Below the pieces are notes generated by a model. It was not told the DNA's origin and ran no database searches. It was given only the letters and a program-made list of their open reading frames with translations. The position numbers were made by a program, and so were the translations under genes. A DNA stretch of 64,000 bases. It comes from Tetranychus cinnabarinus (Eukaryota > Arthropoda > Arachnida > Trombidiformes > Tetranychidae). The stretch spans positions 9,937,501 to 10,001,500 of the forward strand of contig WHVY01000004.1 in NCBI GenBank assembly GCA_022266195.1, in the 5' to 3' direction. Positions 21,666-34,764 of the stretch are shown one piece after another (position 1 is the first letter of the stretch; every line of letters starts with the position of its first letter).

Positions 21666-23103
21666 TTAGAAAAAATTTCCTAGAGTTTTTGATAGCATTC
21701 TTGCAGTTAATGGCACTTGAGGTAATTCGTTTTGATCTTTAATCGGTGCACCAAATCTCCATAATTGAGCTCTTTCATTTTCTAGTTCATCGATTAAATT
21801 TTTATCCACGGTTGCTACCAAGAATTGCATCTCTAAATCCCTCTCAACTGATCTGCAAGCATAATTTGATGATCCAATGGTTGTAATGTATGATCCATCG
21901 TCTAAGTGCGTCCAAAAACCTTTGGCGTGAAATGTCCAGTTCTTTCTATGATAAAGTTGAAAATTAACATTTGCTGTTGATTTTTGGACTGAAGAAAGAA
22001 AGTCTCGAGACTTCTGGGTATATATTGAAGGTATCAATTTCTTGGGTCCATCAGCTCGATAGAATCCATTGACCTCCTCGGAAGCTGCAAGTATATTCAA
22101 TATTGAAGAAGAGTTGGGCTGTGTTAATATATCAATATATTCTTTGGTCAAGTTGAAATATCCAGAAACCAAGTGACTAGTTTTTGAAAATTTGCGGCTT
22201 AAATTGAACAATATTCTAGTTAAATCGAAATCCTCGGTGATTTGAAGATAATTCATCTGGATGGTTGGGATGATTAATGTTTGCGTATTTTCCATTTCTA
22301 ACTGACTCAATTTTTCATATCCTGCTTGGATTTTGCGAAGATTATCTTTAAAGATGGTTCCAAACTTATTGGAATCATGAAAAATAAAGTTGCTTTCGTC
22401 CTCAATCGTTAAATTACCACTACTATTAAGTTTGAAAGAAAATTTACCAACAAGGTTTACTATTTTCTCTAGATAATCACACAATTCTCTACAATTTCGT
22501 ACATAGATATAGCGGTCTTGCCGGTTAGTAAAATAATCCTCACTTAAATTGGCTCCAGATAAGATCACATCATCATCGCCGATATAACATTTTATGTGTT
22601 GCGTTGATAAACTTTCATTTACTGATTGGATTGGTAGAATGAAATAACGTTTAAAATAAGATCCGAATGCTGGAGATAGGAAAAAATATATGTTTGCTTT
22701 GTGAGCCAAACTCCGAAGTAAACCTTTGCTTGATGAATCCAAGTCATTCTTTTGTTTCAATCTTTGTCCTCTATTATAATCAACCAAAATACTGACACGG
22801 AGATCTTTTGTTTCCTCCAAACGACTATGCAATGAATTTATCAAATTTTCTTCAAGTTCACCAGTTCCAATATACAAAGATGATAGAATTACGCGTTTTT
22901 TACTTTGACTAATCAATTTCTAGAATAAAGAAAAACAAATTAGTAAAAAAAAATACTAACAAAAAATACTTTACCTGTAATTTAGAGTAAAATGTTTGAG
23001 GATTTTGCAAAATTTCGATAGAATCACTTTTGACTCGAAAATAAATCAATCCTTTATCACAAGTTTTACTATAACAACAAGCCAATTGTTTCAATCTATT
23101 CAT
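21666..23103 (-). CDS. PGS1: CDP-diacylglycerol--glycerol-3-phosphate 3-phosphatidyltransferase, mitochondrial
   Basis: Exons 23103-22975 and 22919-21666 (phase 0) give 460 residues. This is a phospholipase D superfamily enzyme with two HKD-type motifs: HIKCYIGDDDVILSGANLS (His about 151) and HAKGFWTHLDDGSYITTIGSSN (His about 374). PGS1 makes phosphatidylglycerophosphate in mitochondria, the committed step of cardiolipin synthesis. It is shorter than the roughly 556-residue vertebrate protein, mainly at the N-terminus. A mitochondrial targeting region is plausible in MNRLKQLACCYSKTC. The frame is open upstream to 23181 without an ATG. Its 3' end converges on the Ig-domain gene, and a fragment of its C-terminus is duplicated at about 20600. 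Confidence 0.92.
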
Positions 23104-23969
23104 TGTGTGGATGGAAAGTAGCAGGCAGTATAATAATATCTCGTAAATATTATACAATCTCGATAAAGAGACGTTCCTCAACTTAAATTTTGTTGATCAA
23201 TGGATACGGATTGTTCATGATTTATAAACATTCATAGGTAATTTTGCTAAATAAGCAATTGATTAGAGCAATACATTTTACTCTTGTATTCACTTAATGA
23301 TAATCAAATTAGGTTGGTAAAAAATCACAAGAGTTTCACAGAAAGACATTTACATAATTTTCGTAATTTGAAGATCCACTTTAAATTGTATAAATAATTA
23401 AAACGTGAAAGTTGAGCAAAAAATTGGATGCAAATGCGATTCCATGGAAACAGGCTTTAAAGCTGAAAGTAGCACCACCTTCGGCCAGCTGATTCAAGCT
23501 TCATAATGTTTTAATAATTGAACCAAAGATGGTGTTAATGATGTCTTGTTTAATCAAAATTTAGTTAATCTTTAGCCAATTAAATTTAGTTGATATTTTG
23601 TCTTCATTTGGTCAATTTTTATACAGTCATTAGTTGTCTGAATAACCATGAATGTTACAAATTATCCATCTTTATTTATATTGATCATCTGTCTCCAACC
23701 GGTTTGTGTATATCAAAAAGACTGTTGTTACAATTCTTTGTAACTGTTTATGTCTCTCATCTTTCATTTCATGTTATTTAATTATTTTACTCTTTTATTG
23801 CTGATCAATACTTTGTTTTGGTGACCCTTTTCTGCCATTATTTAATTTCTCTTAATATAAATTCACCATCGATCTACCGATTCACCTTGTTTTAAATTGT
23901 GTTCTGCTAACTGTTTGACTGACAAACATTGTCAACATCTCTTGACTGTATGTGTACCATTAGCTTGGT
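23104..23969. promoter_or_regulatory. Divergent upstream region of PGS1 and CBL
   Basis: 866 bp between start codons with no gene. Less AT-rich patches occur near 23440-23500. The promoters of both genes should lie here; no individual site is claimed. Confidence 0.4.
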
Positions 23970-26900
23970 ATGACCTCTCTTCTTAATAAAATTCAGGGAG
24001 CCTTCTCTGAGGCCATATCACAATCACCCAAATTGGTCATAGATAAAAGGACGGTTGAGAAAACATGGAAATTAATGAACAAGGTTGTTAAATTGTGTAA
24101 CAATCCTAAAATTATTCTCAAAAATTCACCTCCATTTATATTGGATATACTTCCAGGTAGAGTATCTATTATTTACATACATTTTGCTCTTTCTCCTGAT
24201 TCTCTCTTCTTCCAATCTTCAACCACTCTAATCAACTGATCTTGCTACTATTATTCTCTCTTGGTCTGTCTTTCATTTTCCAGTTAATTTCATGTTGAAT
24301 GTCCTTTTCATTCATAATAATCTCATGTTTCTCCTCTCACCCAAAACATTCTAGCTATATCTCTTTGCCATTACCATCAAGTCTTTATCTCTTCTCTCTT
24401 TATTCTCATTTCTCCTTACCTTTTATATTTCAATCTATTCATTGTATGTTTTTTTCTATTCTTCTCACAGATACATACCAACATCTTAGATTAATTTACA
24501 ATAAGTACGAGGATCGGATGAATTATTTAAATGAAAATGAATATTTCAGAGTATATATCGATAATCTAAATAAAAAGTGCAAAGAAACAATTAGATTATT
24601 CAAGGAAGGGAAAGATGCAATGTTTGATGAAACTGGTCCATGTCGCAGGAATTTAACTAAACAAAGTTTAGTATTTAGTCACATGTTGTCAGAATTGAAA
24701 GCAATTTTTCCTGATGGACTTTTTGCCGGATCAAATTATCGTATAACCAAATCAGATGCTGCTGAATTTTGGAAAAATCATTTCGGTGATAGGTAAGCAA
24801 TCAAAGATTCCGTCATTTTGTTTACGCACACTTTACAAGATTTAAATCTTGATCAAAAGATATATAAATATATATCTATTAATAGTTATTGCTACAACAC
24901 AACAACTGGAAATCCTGATTTACTCAAAAATTTCATTTCTTTTTTCCTTCCTACTGTGTTACACATTTTTACATCAACTACACTCATACTCAGGACATTT
25001 CAACAGCTCTATTTACAACCGTGTACCTTGACTACCATTATCTGGTCAATTACATTAGTAATGACGGTCAAAAACAGTTAATAGCCAAACAAAACATAGT
25101 TTTGAAAAAAAATTAAAACTTTAGTCGCACGTCATCTCACCATTAGCATCATTAATACATCATCAATATCTTTCACTTTCATCTTTAACAATTAGTTTTG
25201 CTTGACAAATACCTACCACTTTGCCTCTTTAATTCACAAGTAAAACATACCTTATCCCTCAAGAGGATAATTGGTTTAGCATTTTTTGTGCATTTATCTC
25301 TATACTTTTGACCGTCATTCAAACAATTTTGTATCAATCAGTTGCTCTACAAACTGATTACTTGATTACAATCAAGCAGCAAAAAAAAGAGAAGCAAAAA
25401 GACATTTTTCAACTTCCGTTGATCTTTGTCTTCTTTCCCACTACATTCCTATTTAAATATTTAAAGATATTCTCTCTCTCTCTCCCTCTCTTCCTTTCTT
25501 CTTCTTCTTCCTCTTTCTTTCGTCAACATTGTAAGTCCTCTGAGAATCCGGTTGCAGTCATATAGTGTTCATTTCCGGCGAAAGTTTCTTCGAAACGAGA
25601 TAAATTCTGCTCATTTCAATATGTCTATTTGTATTCATCACTTTGTGATTTACTTGATCTCGATCCGTCATTTGTTGAAAAGGGTTGTTCATACATATGT
25701 GTCTATCACAATAATTAGTATCATCTTATTTCCCCTTTTCACTAAACTCGTCATAATTCCAGTTTTCTCTCAACTCTTTTCCTTCCATATTTTGAACACT
25801 CATTGTTTATCCAAATACTAATTGACAAACAATTTCTTTCTGTTTAACCCTTTTCAGAACAATTGTCCCATGGAGAATCTTTCGTCAAACTTTACACCAA
25901 GAACATCCAATTGGATCAGGATTAGAAGCCATGGCTCTTAAATCAACAATAGACTTAACATGTAATGATTACATATCTAATTTTGAATTTGACGTATTTA
26001 CCAGGTAATCAATTTTTCTCTCTAAGATGAAATCTGAATGAAAAAGCGTGAAAAATTTCCAACTGTCAACACATGATTATCTTTCAATCATTACTCGGCC
26101 AAAACAACAACTTAAAGAAACAAAAAAGACATTCCTTTACCCTTTACACTCAACTATCCCAATTATTTGGTCAACACATGAAAGACAATGAGCCAAAAAA
26201 GAAACAGCATGACACTTGAGCTCAACAAATTTTGGTGACTTTTCACTGAATCAGTCTTTTCATGCTTTTTTTCTGCTGATTACTGTGTATTTCAGTAGGC
26301 GTTAGCCCAACTCTGTAGGTTTGCAGCAAAAAAATACGGTCTGTCAGTGTTAAAATTAATTTTATTGAGTTTGTTTGAAGCTCACGCTCTATGTTTGGCT
26401 TTAACCAACAACCGGACGTACTCAACTTGAATTAATATACTTTGCTTGTTATGCATATATCTGTCCTCTTGGGAGACTGAGAGGGTGGAGAACGGAAGAT
26501 CTTTCCCCTTCTCTCTCTCTCTCTCTCTCTGTCTCTCTGTTTGTCATTCATAACGGTGGACAAAAATTCATGATATAACCTTGAGCTTGATACGGCAAAA
26601 CTATTTACGCAATGATTGCTTTCAAATGTTTCACTGTGAATCAGATTTTCATCAGCTTCTCAGGAATATCACTCATTCTTTAGCTTCAATCAATCATCTA
26701 ATCAACAGCAAACTAATTAATTTAACTGTTCTCTCAATTTCCGGATAAATTGAACGATGCTGCTTTTTTATTGCTCCTTTCACTATGTTACTGCCAACAT
26801 TATTCATACTAAATCTAAATACCAAATCAAAGTTAATGAATTTCATCCAGGTTAATCAACTCATTGGATTAGCTAGTTTATTGATTTCCATCCATTTCTC

Positions 26901-29900
26901 CCTATTTAACCATTCATCTAACCACATGTTGTTCCCTTGACAAAACTACAATCAATTAATTCACATTTTTTTGCTTCCAAATTTCCATTCACTTATTTTC
27001 ATCCTTTTTTATGTTGTCCAGCTGATTTACTTTCTCTACCCTGAGTATCATGTTAGCTGAAATTACAGAGAGCTCATTTTGCCACGATTGTTTCATAATT
27101 GAACTAATGAATGAGGATTGATAACAATTTAAAGCCTCCTTCAACAATTGTAGCCCTTGATTGTAAACTTATATCAGAAAATTGTTTTCTTTTAAAAAAA
27201 TTGATTGAAAGATTGTCATTGTTATTATTATTGCAATTTAATAATCATCTTGATTTGTTATTACAGATTATTCCAACCTTGGTCTACGCTCCTTCGCAAT
27301 TGGCAGATCTTAGCTGTCACTCATCCTGGTTATGTTGCTTTTTTAACCTACGATGAAGTCAAAGCTCGCCTTCAAAAATATATCAACAAACCAGGGAGGT
27401 AAGGATACTTGCACCACTTACTTAACCTTATTTCAACTTTCACTTTGGCCTCATCTAAACACTTTAAAATTGAGCCTCTTGATGCCATTTCATTATCACT
27501 TTCCCACATTAATCACGAGTAAATTAATTGTAACCATTTTAGTTTCCCCTCCAATCATAACCCTTTCTTATCTCCAATCCCTTGAGTTTTGTGATTCATA
27601 AAATTGATCAGTTGCACATTTTACCAGTAAAACAAAACCTGACAATGTTTATCCAAAAACTGAAAATTTTTCCCATTTTTCATCTTTTCAAAGCTTTACT
27701 CATTGCATGATTTTTTTCTTAACTTGACTCTATTGTGCTGTCAATAAGCTTTCAGACCGAAAATTCTTGCGCTTTATCACTGGATAATGTAAAAGGGTAA
27801 AAAGTAGATTAGGTTTCATTTCAAATTTTGACCTTTAAACGCTAGCAGAGCAATGATAATTTGGCTTCAACATTAATAACGCACATTGTTTAGGAATCAC
27901 AGTACCATTTATCCATCACTGATTCCTATTTTTTAAGGCTATTGTTCCATTGTTTACCAATTAACTGCTATTTAGTTGGCATCAACATGAGCCATTTCAA
28001 TCAACAGAATCGTTGTTGATCCAAACTCATTAAACCCAATGTCTAACAAGTTTAAGAGCCGTATAACCTAAACTCATCACTGTAACCCAAAATATTATTT
28101 ATCTGTTTCGTTAACTTCATCTAATACTCGACAATCCTTGATGTATTAATGGCATAATCCTTATGCATTAGTATTCCAGTATTGCTATCAATTTCATTCA
28201 TTTTTTTCTGTTCACATTCTTCATCCACATCATGAATGATAAAATGTCATTAATCTTAATTAACCGTTTTTTTCTCATTGACATTTCTCTTTTGATGCAA
28301 TCCAATGATCATGAATAAATACCGGTTAGAAATAATGAATTATTTCTTAAATCAAATTGAAAAATCAATATCTAGATATTGAAAGTTTATTTTGTGACAG
28401 TTTTACTATTTACCATGATTTAGTCGTAAATTTTCACTGTTTACATTCAGAAATAGAAATGAAGATTGCAAGATTGTTTAGCTCTTCTGAACTCTTATTT
28501 CAAAAATAACTCATGAAAAGTAATCATTGAAAAAGGTTTTATTTTTCATCCTTCTTTAACCATGAAATAGTGAAACTAACAAAATTATTCATTCATTAGA
28601 TTACACTTTGAGCAGACTTGAACAATTGAAGATTAAATTAGCAATTTCAATGGTTGATTCCTTAACCTGTTGATTATATTTTATGATTAGTTGATCGTAA
28701 AAAATTGAATCAACAAAAATAACCTCAATTGCTCAGTTGGCTATTTACACTAACAATTTGACAGATTGTTCAGGAAATTTGTTCCCAATATCATGAAAAT
28801 GAACATCAGCCTTCCTCTGATTTTATTGTTGGGATCAAATTCATTTTGGCCTCTATTATCATTATTATCATAATTCAACTTCTATACAATCATAACTTAA
28901 CACTTTCTTAACCTTACAAAATTGCCTCGTTTTATCATTAATCAATCCCACTGTTTTTAATTAATAATACCTGATTAATTTTGTTGCAGGCAAAATATTT
29001 AATCAGATATAATTAAGATAACCCAACTCTATATTGTTAGCTTTTCCTAAATTTTATGCTTTTTTGATATTTATTTTTCAATCAAAATCTATTCAAAATT
29101 GCTTTGAAATATGTTCACTTTTATGGTTAAGAATCTCTCTTATTGTTGATTTGAATAATATAATTGTCTTTGTTGCAATTTAATCAAATTTTGATATTTT
29201 TCCAGTTAATGGCTATTCATTTTAATGTTATAAATATTTTTATTTCATCCCTGACCATTAACCTTGACCTGCTTCAGGCAATGAAATTATCATTATTATT
29301 ATTATTAAATGAACTACCATTTAATCATTATTTTTTTACCTCTAATAGTTATCTCTTTCTGTGTGTTCCCATGAAATTAACTCAGTTTAATAATGCATGT
29401 TGAATTTTACCAAACTCATTCAACTGATACTTTCATTTCCATGTTTCACTTCGCACTTTAACTTCATTTCTTATATCCTATTGTTGTCAATCAAATCAAG
29501 GCTAAAATAGATTTTTTATAATTGATTTAATCTAATTGCTAATAATACTTTTCCTTTTCTCTATTTACACTTTAGCTACGTTTTTCGTCTAAGCTGTACA
29601 AGATTAGGACAATGGGCAATCGGATATGTAACTCCAGAAGGAAATATATTGCAAACCATTCCTCAGAATAAATCACTTTGTCAAGCTTTATTAGATGGTT
29701 ATCGGGAAGGATTGTAAGTTGAAGATTCATTGGTTTATTAAACCAACTTTGATTACTTCCATGGCATTTCCACATTCCTCAATTTTTCAGTCTTTTATCA
29801 AATTGCTGAAAATCTTATTTGATGAAAGTTGAAAGTCAGTTGGAAGTAATCTTAGAGTTTAATTTTTGACAATTTTAATTGTTATTTATTCATTTTTGTC

Positions 29901-32900
29901 TTTTAGTTATCTCTATCCTGATGGACGAAATGTCAATCCTGATTTAAGTTGGGCTGTGCAAGCAACTCCGGAAGATCATATCCGAGTAACCCAGGAACAA
30001 TACGAACTCTATTGTGAAATGGGATCCACTTTTCAATTGTGCAAAATTTGTGCAGAAAATAACAAGGATATTCGAATTGAACCTTGTGGCCATTTATTAT
30101 GTACACCTTGTCTAACATCCTGGCAGGTAAAATAACATAATAATTGGATATTAATAATTGAAAAATAGTAGCTCATGTAAAATGATACAAAACAAAAATG
30201 GAAAGATGACGTTCAAAGTGTTTAACCAAAGCAATTCAAAGTCAAACAAAGCAAAGAAAAAATAATTCAATTTGAATTAATTATTTTGGATAATTTTACA
30301 AACACAAATTCAGCTTCAGTTGAAAGATTATGAAAGTGTTTGAAAATTTAAAAAATGAACTTCCATCACAATGTATTGAGTCGCTATTCATACATGTATT
30401 ACTTTTGATATAAGCTTTTGTTATCTGTGAAATGCTTTTGGTTAATTATGGCTAACCAAATTTGAATGATCACTGACATTAGAAAGTAATTTTTGATAAC
30501 GATATTGTCAACATTTTGAACCGGTCAAGCTTTTGAGTGATTTTACTTTCACATTTTGTAAAATTTTACCTTCAATCATGTAAAATATTTTCTGGTTTCT
30601 ACTTTTAGGATTCAGAAGGACAAGGTTGCCCTTTTTGTCGAGCTGAAATTAAAGGAACTGAGCTTATTGTGGTTGATCCATTTGATCCAAATCCTAGGTC
30701 AGCCACCAAAGAAGCCAATCGTGATCAGAATCTAGTTGATATTGAAGAGGATGAAAATTTTGAGGTAAGTTTCAATTTTCTTATCAATAGATTGAAAGGA
30801 AAGAAGTGGTTTGAATTAAGAAGAGATGATCATGAAAAATGATTTTCATATTAGATTTATTTGGTCAATGTTATCAACAAGCCTACTAACAAACTAACCT
30901 GAATATTTGTTAAACTTTACTAATCATCTGGTAAATTAATTATTATATAATACATTTTATCTGAAATGCTGTGCTTGAAATACAAAAATATTTCCCTTCA
31001 GTTTACCCGCTAACTTACCTTTTTTATTGCCTTTTCCCTTTTAATTAGAGCACCTGCAAATGCACGTACCCTTTCTTGCCTTGTGTTAATTAATGAATGC
31101 ATCTGTCAATTACCTCACCTTATTATTTTATAATTTCACCTTATATTTTCATTTTGGCTTCCCTTTTGGCTTCAGAAAAAATATGTCTCCTCATACTTGA
31201 GGTTTACACTCGAGAAAAACCGAATCAAGATGAATTAGATGCAAAAATGAACTCTCGTTTAACGGCAAGAGACATCGGAGAAACATGGATTGATGGTTGA
31301 GGCGATGAGCACAATTAATAGACGAAAATGTTTAACCTCAAATAACACTTACATCCAACACCAAGTAAACCGCTGAAATAATTTTATTAATTGATAGAGA
31401 TAACTCTTGATAAATTGTAGATTTAAGAAACCAAATCCAGGTCAATGGAAGCTCACTTTTGGCCAAATGTTATCAAAAATTTATAAGCTTGATACACAAT
31501 ATCAACGGACAAAGTACGACATCATCAGCCGTTGAAATAATAAATTGAAAGGATTCATCGATACGATAATACAAATGATTGAAAAACCAATGAATGATTA
31601 ATATTTTGCACAAGCAAATACACAATTTACATCCATGTAGATATATTTATTGAATTGCCACTGAAAATGGAACCTGCTCTGCCCCTTAAATCCCAATTTT
31701 TTTACCCTCTACTTTACCCCCACCTCTCTATATTTCCCACCGTCACCATCAATCTTGCTCTTCAACGAGCAAACAAAATGGTAATTTATAATTTTTGTTT
31801 CAAACAAATACTCAATCGAGCCAAAACTCATAATTATGGTCACTGTTATGTACCGTTTGATATTGTTTATTGTATCATGATGTATCCTGGTTATTAATTG
31901 TCAATTGTAATTGTTTCTCTCTTTCACTCCTCAATCTTTCTCTTCTCTCTTTTTTCCGTCTTTTTCTTTGTCTATTTGCTATTTGCTTTGCTTCCTTGTT
32001 TCTTAATTTAACAAACATTCACTTTGCTTGGCTCATAGTTGATAAACAATTAAAACTCTCATTATATGTTATATGATAATGCATACTCATACAAATCAAA
32101 CATAAACTAAGTCGTAAATGTTATTTTTAACCAAGCAACGCCAATATCATCTTCCTGAGCCTCTTCATTTCAACATATTTCACCATATTTTCATCTCTAA
32201 GATTCCTGTTTTTGAACATCATTGACCTGAAAATTTGTTACATTATATTCATGTAAATCTGATTCACCTTAAATTTTTTAATAGCAACACCTCCATAAGT
32301 TTTCATTGAAAGCCTCTATAATAATCACAAGATGGAAAAATTCAAAGCTCTCAGACTCCGTTAGGAATTTAATTCAGTATTTTATTATAACTGCCATTAT
32401 CAGAAGCTTTATAATTATGTATCTTTCATCTTTTGATGTAAAATGACAAGCAGCAGTGTATTTACATTGCAAGACTTTTGTCACTATAATGTAAATTATT
32501 AAGATAACTTGGTCTGTAAATAGAAATCAGAATGGCGAGAAAAGTTTCAATTTTCATGGTGTAAAAGCATTGTTTATCATTATCTTTCTAAATTTATTTT
32601 TATCAAGCCAATAATTATCTTCATTTTCCGTTTCCTTTTCTCAATTTTTCAACCAATCTTATGATAGGATCCAAATGCATGGATATCATCATTAGAGCCT
32701 TGTAATCGTCTAAGTGAAAAGACCAATAAAGTAAGAATTTCAATATTGGCTATTAAATTAATGCTGTAGTTAATTTGGAATACTAATGTTTAATTTCGTT
32801 TATTTACAGGTTGAACGATCTCCAATCAATTCACCACATGCATCACCAAAAAACCGTCGCAAACCAGAGATGGCTCCACTTTTATTGCAATGTCAACCGT

Positions 32901-34764
32901 CTATTAACATATTACCTAATCAGCAAGCCTCATTGGCTTCTGTTACTTGTACATCATTAACAATATGCACATCATCTGTATCAACAACTCAATCAACTTC
33001 ACAAACAACAACTGTGCAATCATCGTCCACAATCCCACCGCCGATCCCACCTCGACGTGTATCTCCAACAAATACTCCTAGTCAATCACCAACCTCATCT
33101 CCTTTACACCACATTTCTGGTTACTCTAGTTCCTGTACACTGAAACCGTCATCAACCAATCTTTCACCACTGATCCCAATCAGTCCACCCAACTCTAATA
33201 GGCAACAAGTTTCCCTCAGTGGTTTAACATCTACTTCAATCAACTTAACAACTTCAAATGAAACCCTTATCGATTCAATTTCACCCTTGCCCAATGGCTC
33301 TACAAATATCTCTATTCCAACTGGCAACTTGATCACTATTAAGAGTGAAACATCCCTACTTAGCACTGTTTCACCTTTAACCAGAAAAGACAGCCGGCCT
33401 AATAAGATCCATCCTGGTGAGAATCACCACCGATCTCCATGTAGACCAACAACCAGTTTACCCTCTTCTTCACCTTCTTTATCATCGTCTTCTTCTGTAA
33501 CCTCTTCTATATCTTCCCTAGTATCACCGTCTAATCGAGGAATCGGAGTAAGTCCATTAATATGTCCTAGTACTGGATCTACGACGACGACAATAAATAT
33601 ACCCTCTATAAACCATACAACCAGCAATCAAAATTCTTGTAAAACCAATTTAATAGGACAGCAAACTCTACTTTCATCAACAATTCCATCTCTGATGACT
33701 TCAACTTCACCTTCATCATCTAAACTCTTGCTAAACATAGATGAGTCTAATTCTTCTATTTCTTCCATAAGTCCTGTTGGTCCAACAATTGATAGAGTCA
33801 AATCACCTAAACCTACTCCAGTTAATACACAACAATCCTCACTAAATAATTCTAAAAATATTTTCAATTCTCTTGACGATTCTCATTCTCACATCATTTC
33901 CCAACACCATCGCTCACCTATTCACCCACAAAACGCAACCCAATCAACTACAACACATTTATCAACAGTCAAGTCAGATAATCATTGTCAAGTCTCTAGT
34001 GAAATTGATCTCTTTGATTTTGGTTCCCATAATTCTCAACCATTGACAGCACAATCAACAAGCTCTTCATCATCATTAGCCTCATCAAACTCTGCCTCAA
34101 CTGCAAAACATGATGATCTTTCTAATTTAAATCTTAATAATGAACCTGACTATGCTAATACGGATCTCAGAGGTAGATTTTTTTCTAATAACAATAATTA
34201 TACTATTTATTTAGAAATCTGATGAACTAATTTTTGATTTATTTTATTCATATTTCGAAGGACCATCCGAAAGGACACCAAAAGATCTACTTAGAGTGCA
34301 ATCATTGACATCAACATCATCCTCTAGTGTGTCAAACCTCCACTCAATTACACCTTCATCGTCATCGTCATCTCTATTCAATACAAATTCATTCTCACAT
34401 TCAGTTAGAAAGTAACTAAATTCAATATTAATGTAGTTAATTTATGTCCATGCATCCTAATAGCTATACAGAAATTTTATGTGATAATCTTTTCTGACAG
34501 TCTTTCTAATAATTCTCCATCGTTCTTTTTTAATATTTCAGGTCCAAATCAACTTCTGCCAAATATGCCCTAGGAACCAGTTTATCTGACAACAAAGAGA
34601 ACGAAGCTAAAGCAAGTTATGAAAATCTGCAAATGGATTACATCGCTATCTTAACAGGTGAAGGCTACTCTAATCAGTCTGTGATTCGTGCTTTGGGAAT
34701 TGCCAAAAATAATCTTGAAATGGCTCGAGAAATTTTACACGAATTTGCATCGAAACGTAAATAA
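23970..34764 (+). CDS. CBL: E3 ubiquitin-protein ligase CBL
   Basis: Eleven coding exons: 23970-24156, 24471-24792, 25858-26004, 27267-27398, 29576-29713, 29907-30126, 30609-30764, 32668-32730, 32810-34172, 34261-34411, 34542-34764. All joins are in phase and give about 1033 residues. The N-terminal tyrosine-kinase-binding module comprises a four-helix bundle, an EF-hand-like part and a divergent SH2 (YVFRLSCTRLGQWAIGYV). The linker ITQEQYELYCEMGSTF-like helix with its regulatory Tyr follows, then a C3HC4 RING starting CKICAENN (about 354-397). A long Ser/Thr/Pro-rich tail has a PPPIPPRR SH3-binding motif, and the last exon encodes a UBA domain. CBL ubiquitinates activated receptor tyrosine kinases and drives their endocytosis. 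Introns up to about 2.2 kb contain no other supported gene. Confidence 0.95.
31176..31238 (+). other. Candidate alternative terminal exon for a short CBL isoform
   Basis: A strong pyrimidine-rich acceptor (cccttttggcttcag) ends at 31175. Splicing exon 7 of CBL (phase 0) to it reads 20 codons, KKYVSSYLRFTLEKNRIKMN, then TAG at 31236-31238. The product would stop shortly after the RING at about 454 residues, lacking the Pro-rich tail and UBA. Drosophila Cbl is known to have such a short form; this exon itself is a prediction. Confidence 0.35.

Noticed and set aside
31097..31300. 67-codon frame in the CBL intron
   Set aside because: The frame shows no CBL or other family similarity; only the alternative frame spliced at 31176 makes sense.
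33121..33867. Antisense frames over the CBL Ser/Pro-rich exon
   Set aside because: Composition shadows of TCA/ACA codons; the sense strand joins correctly to both neighbouring CBL exons.
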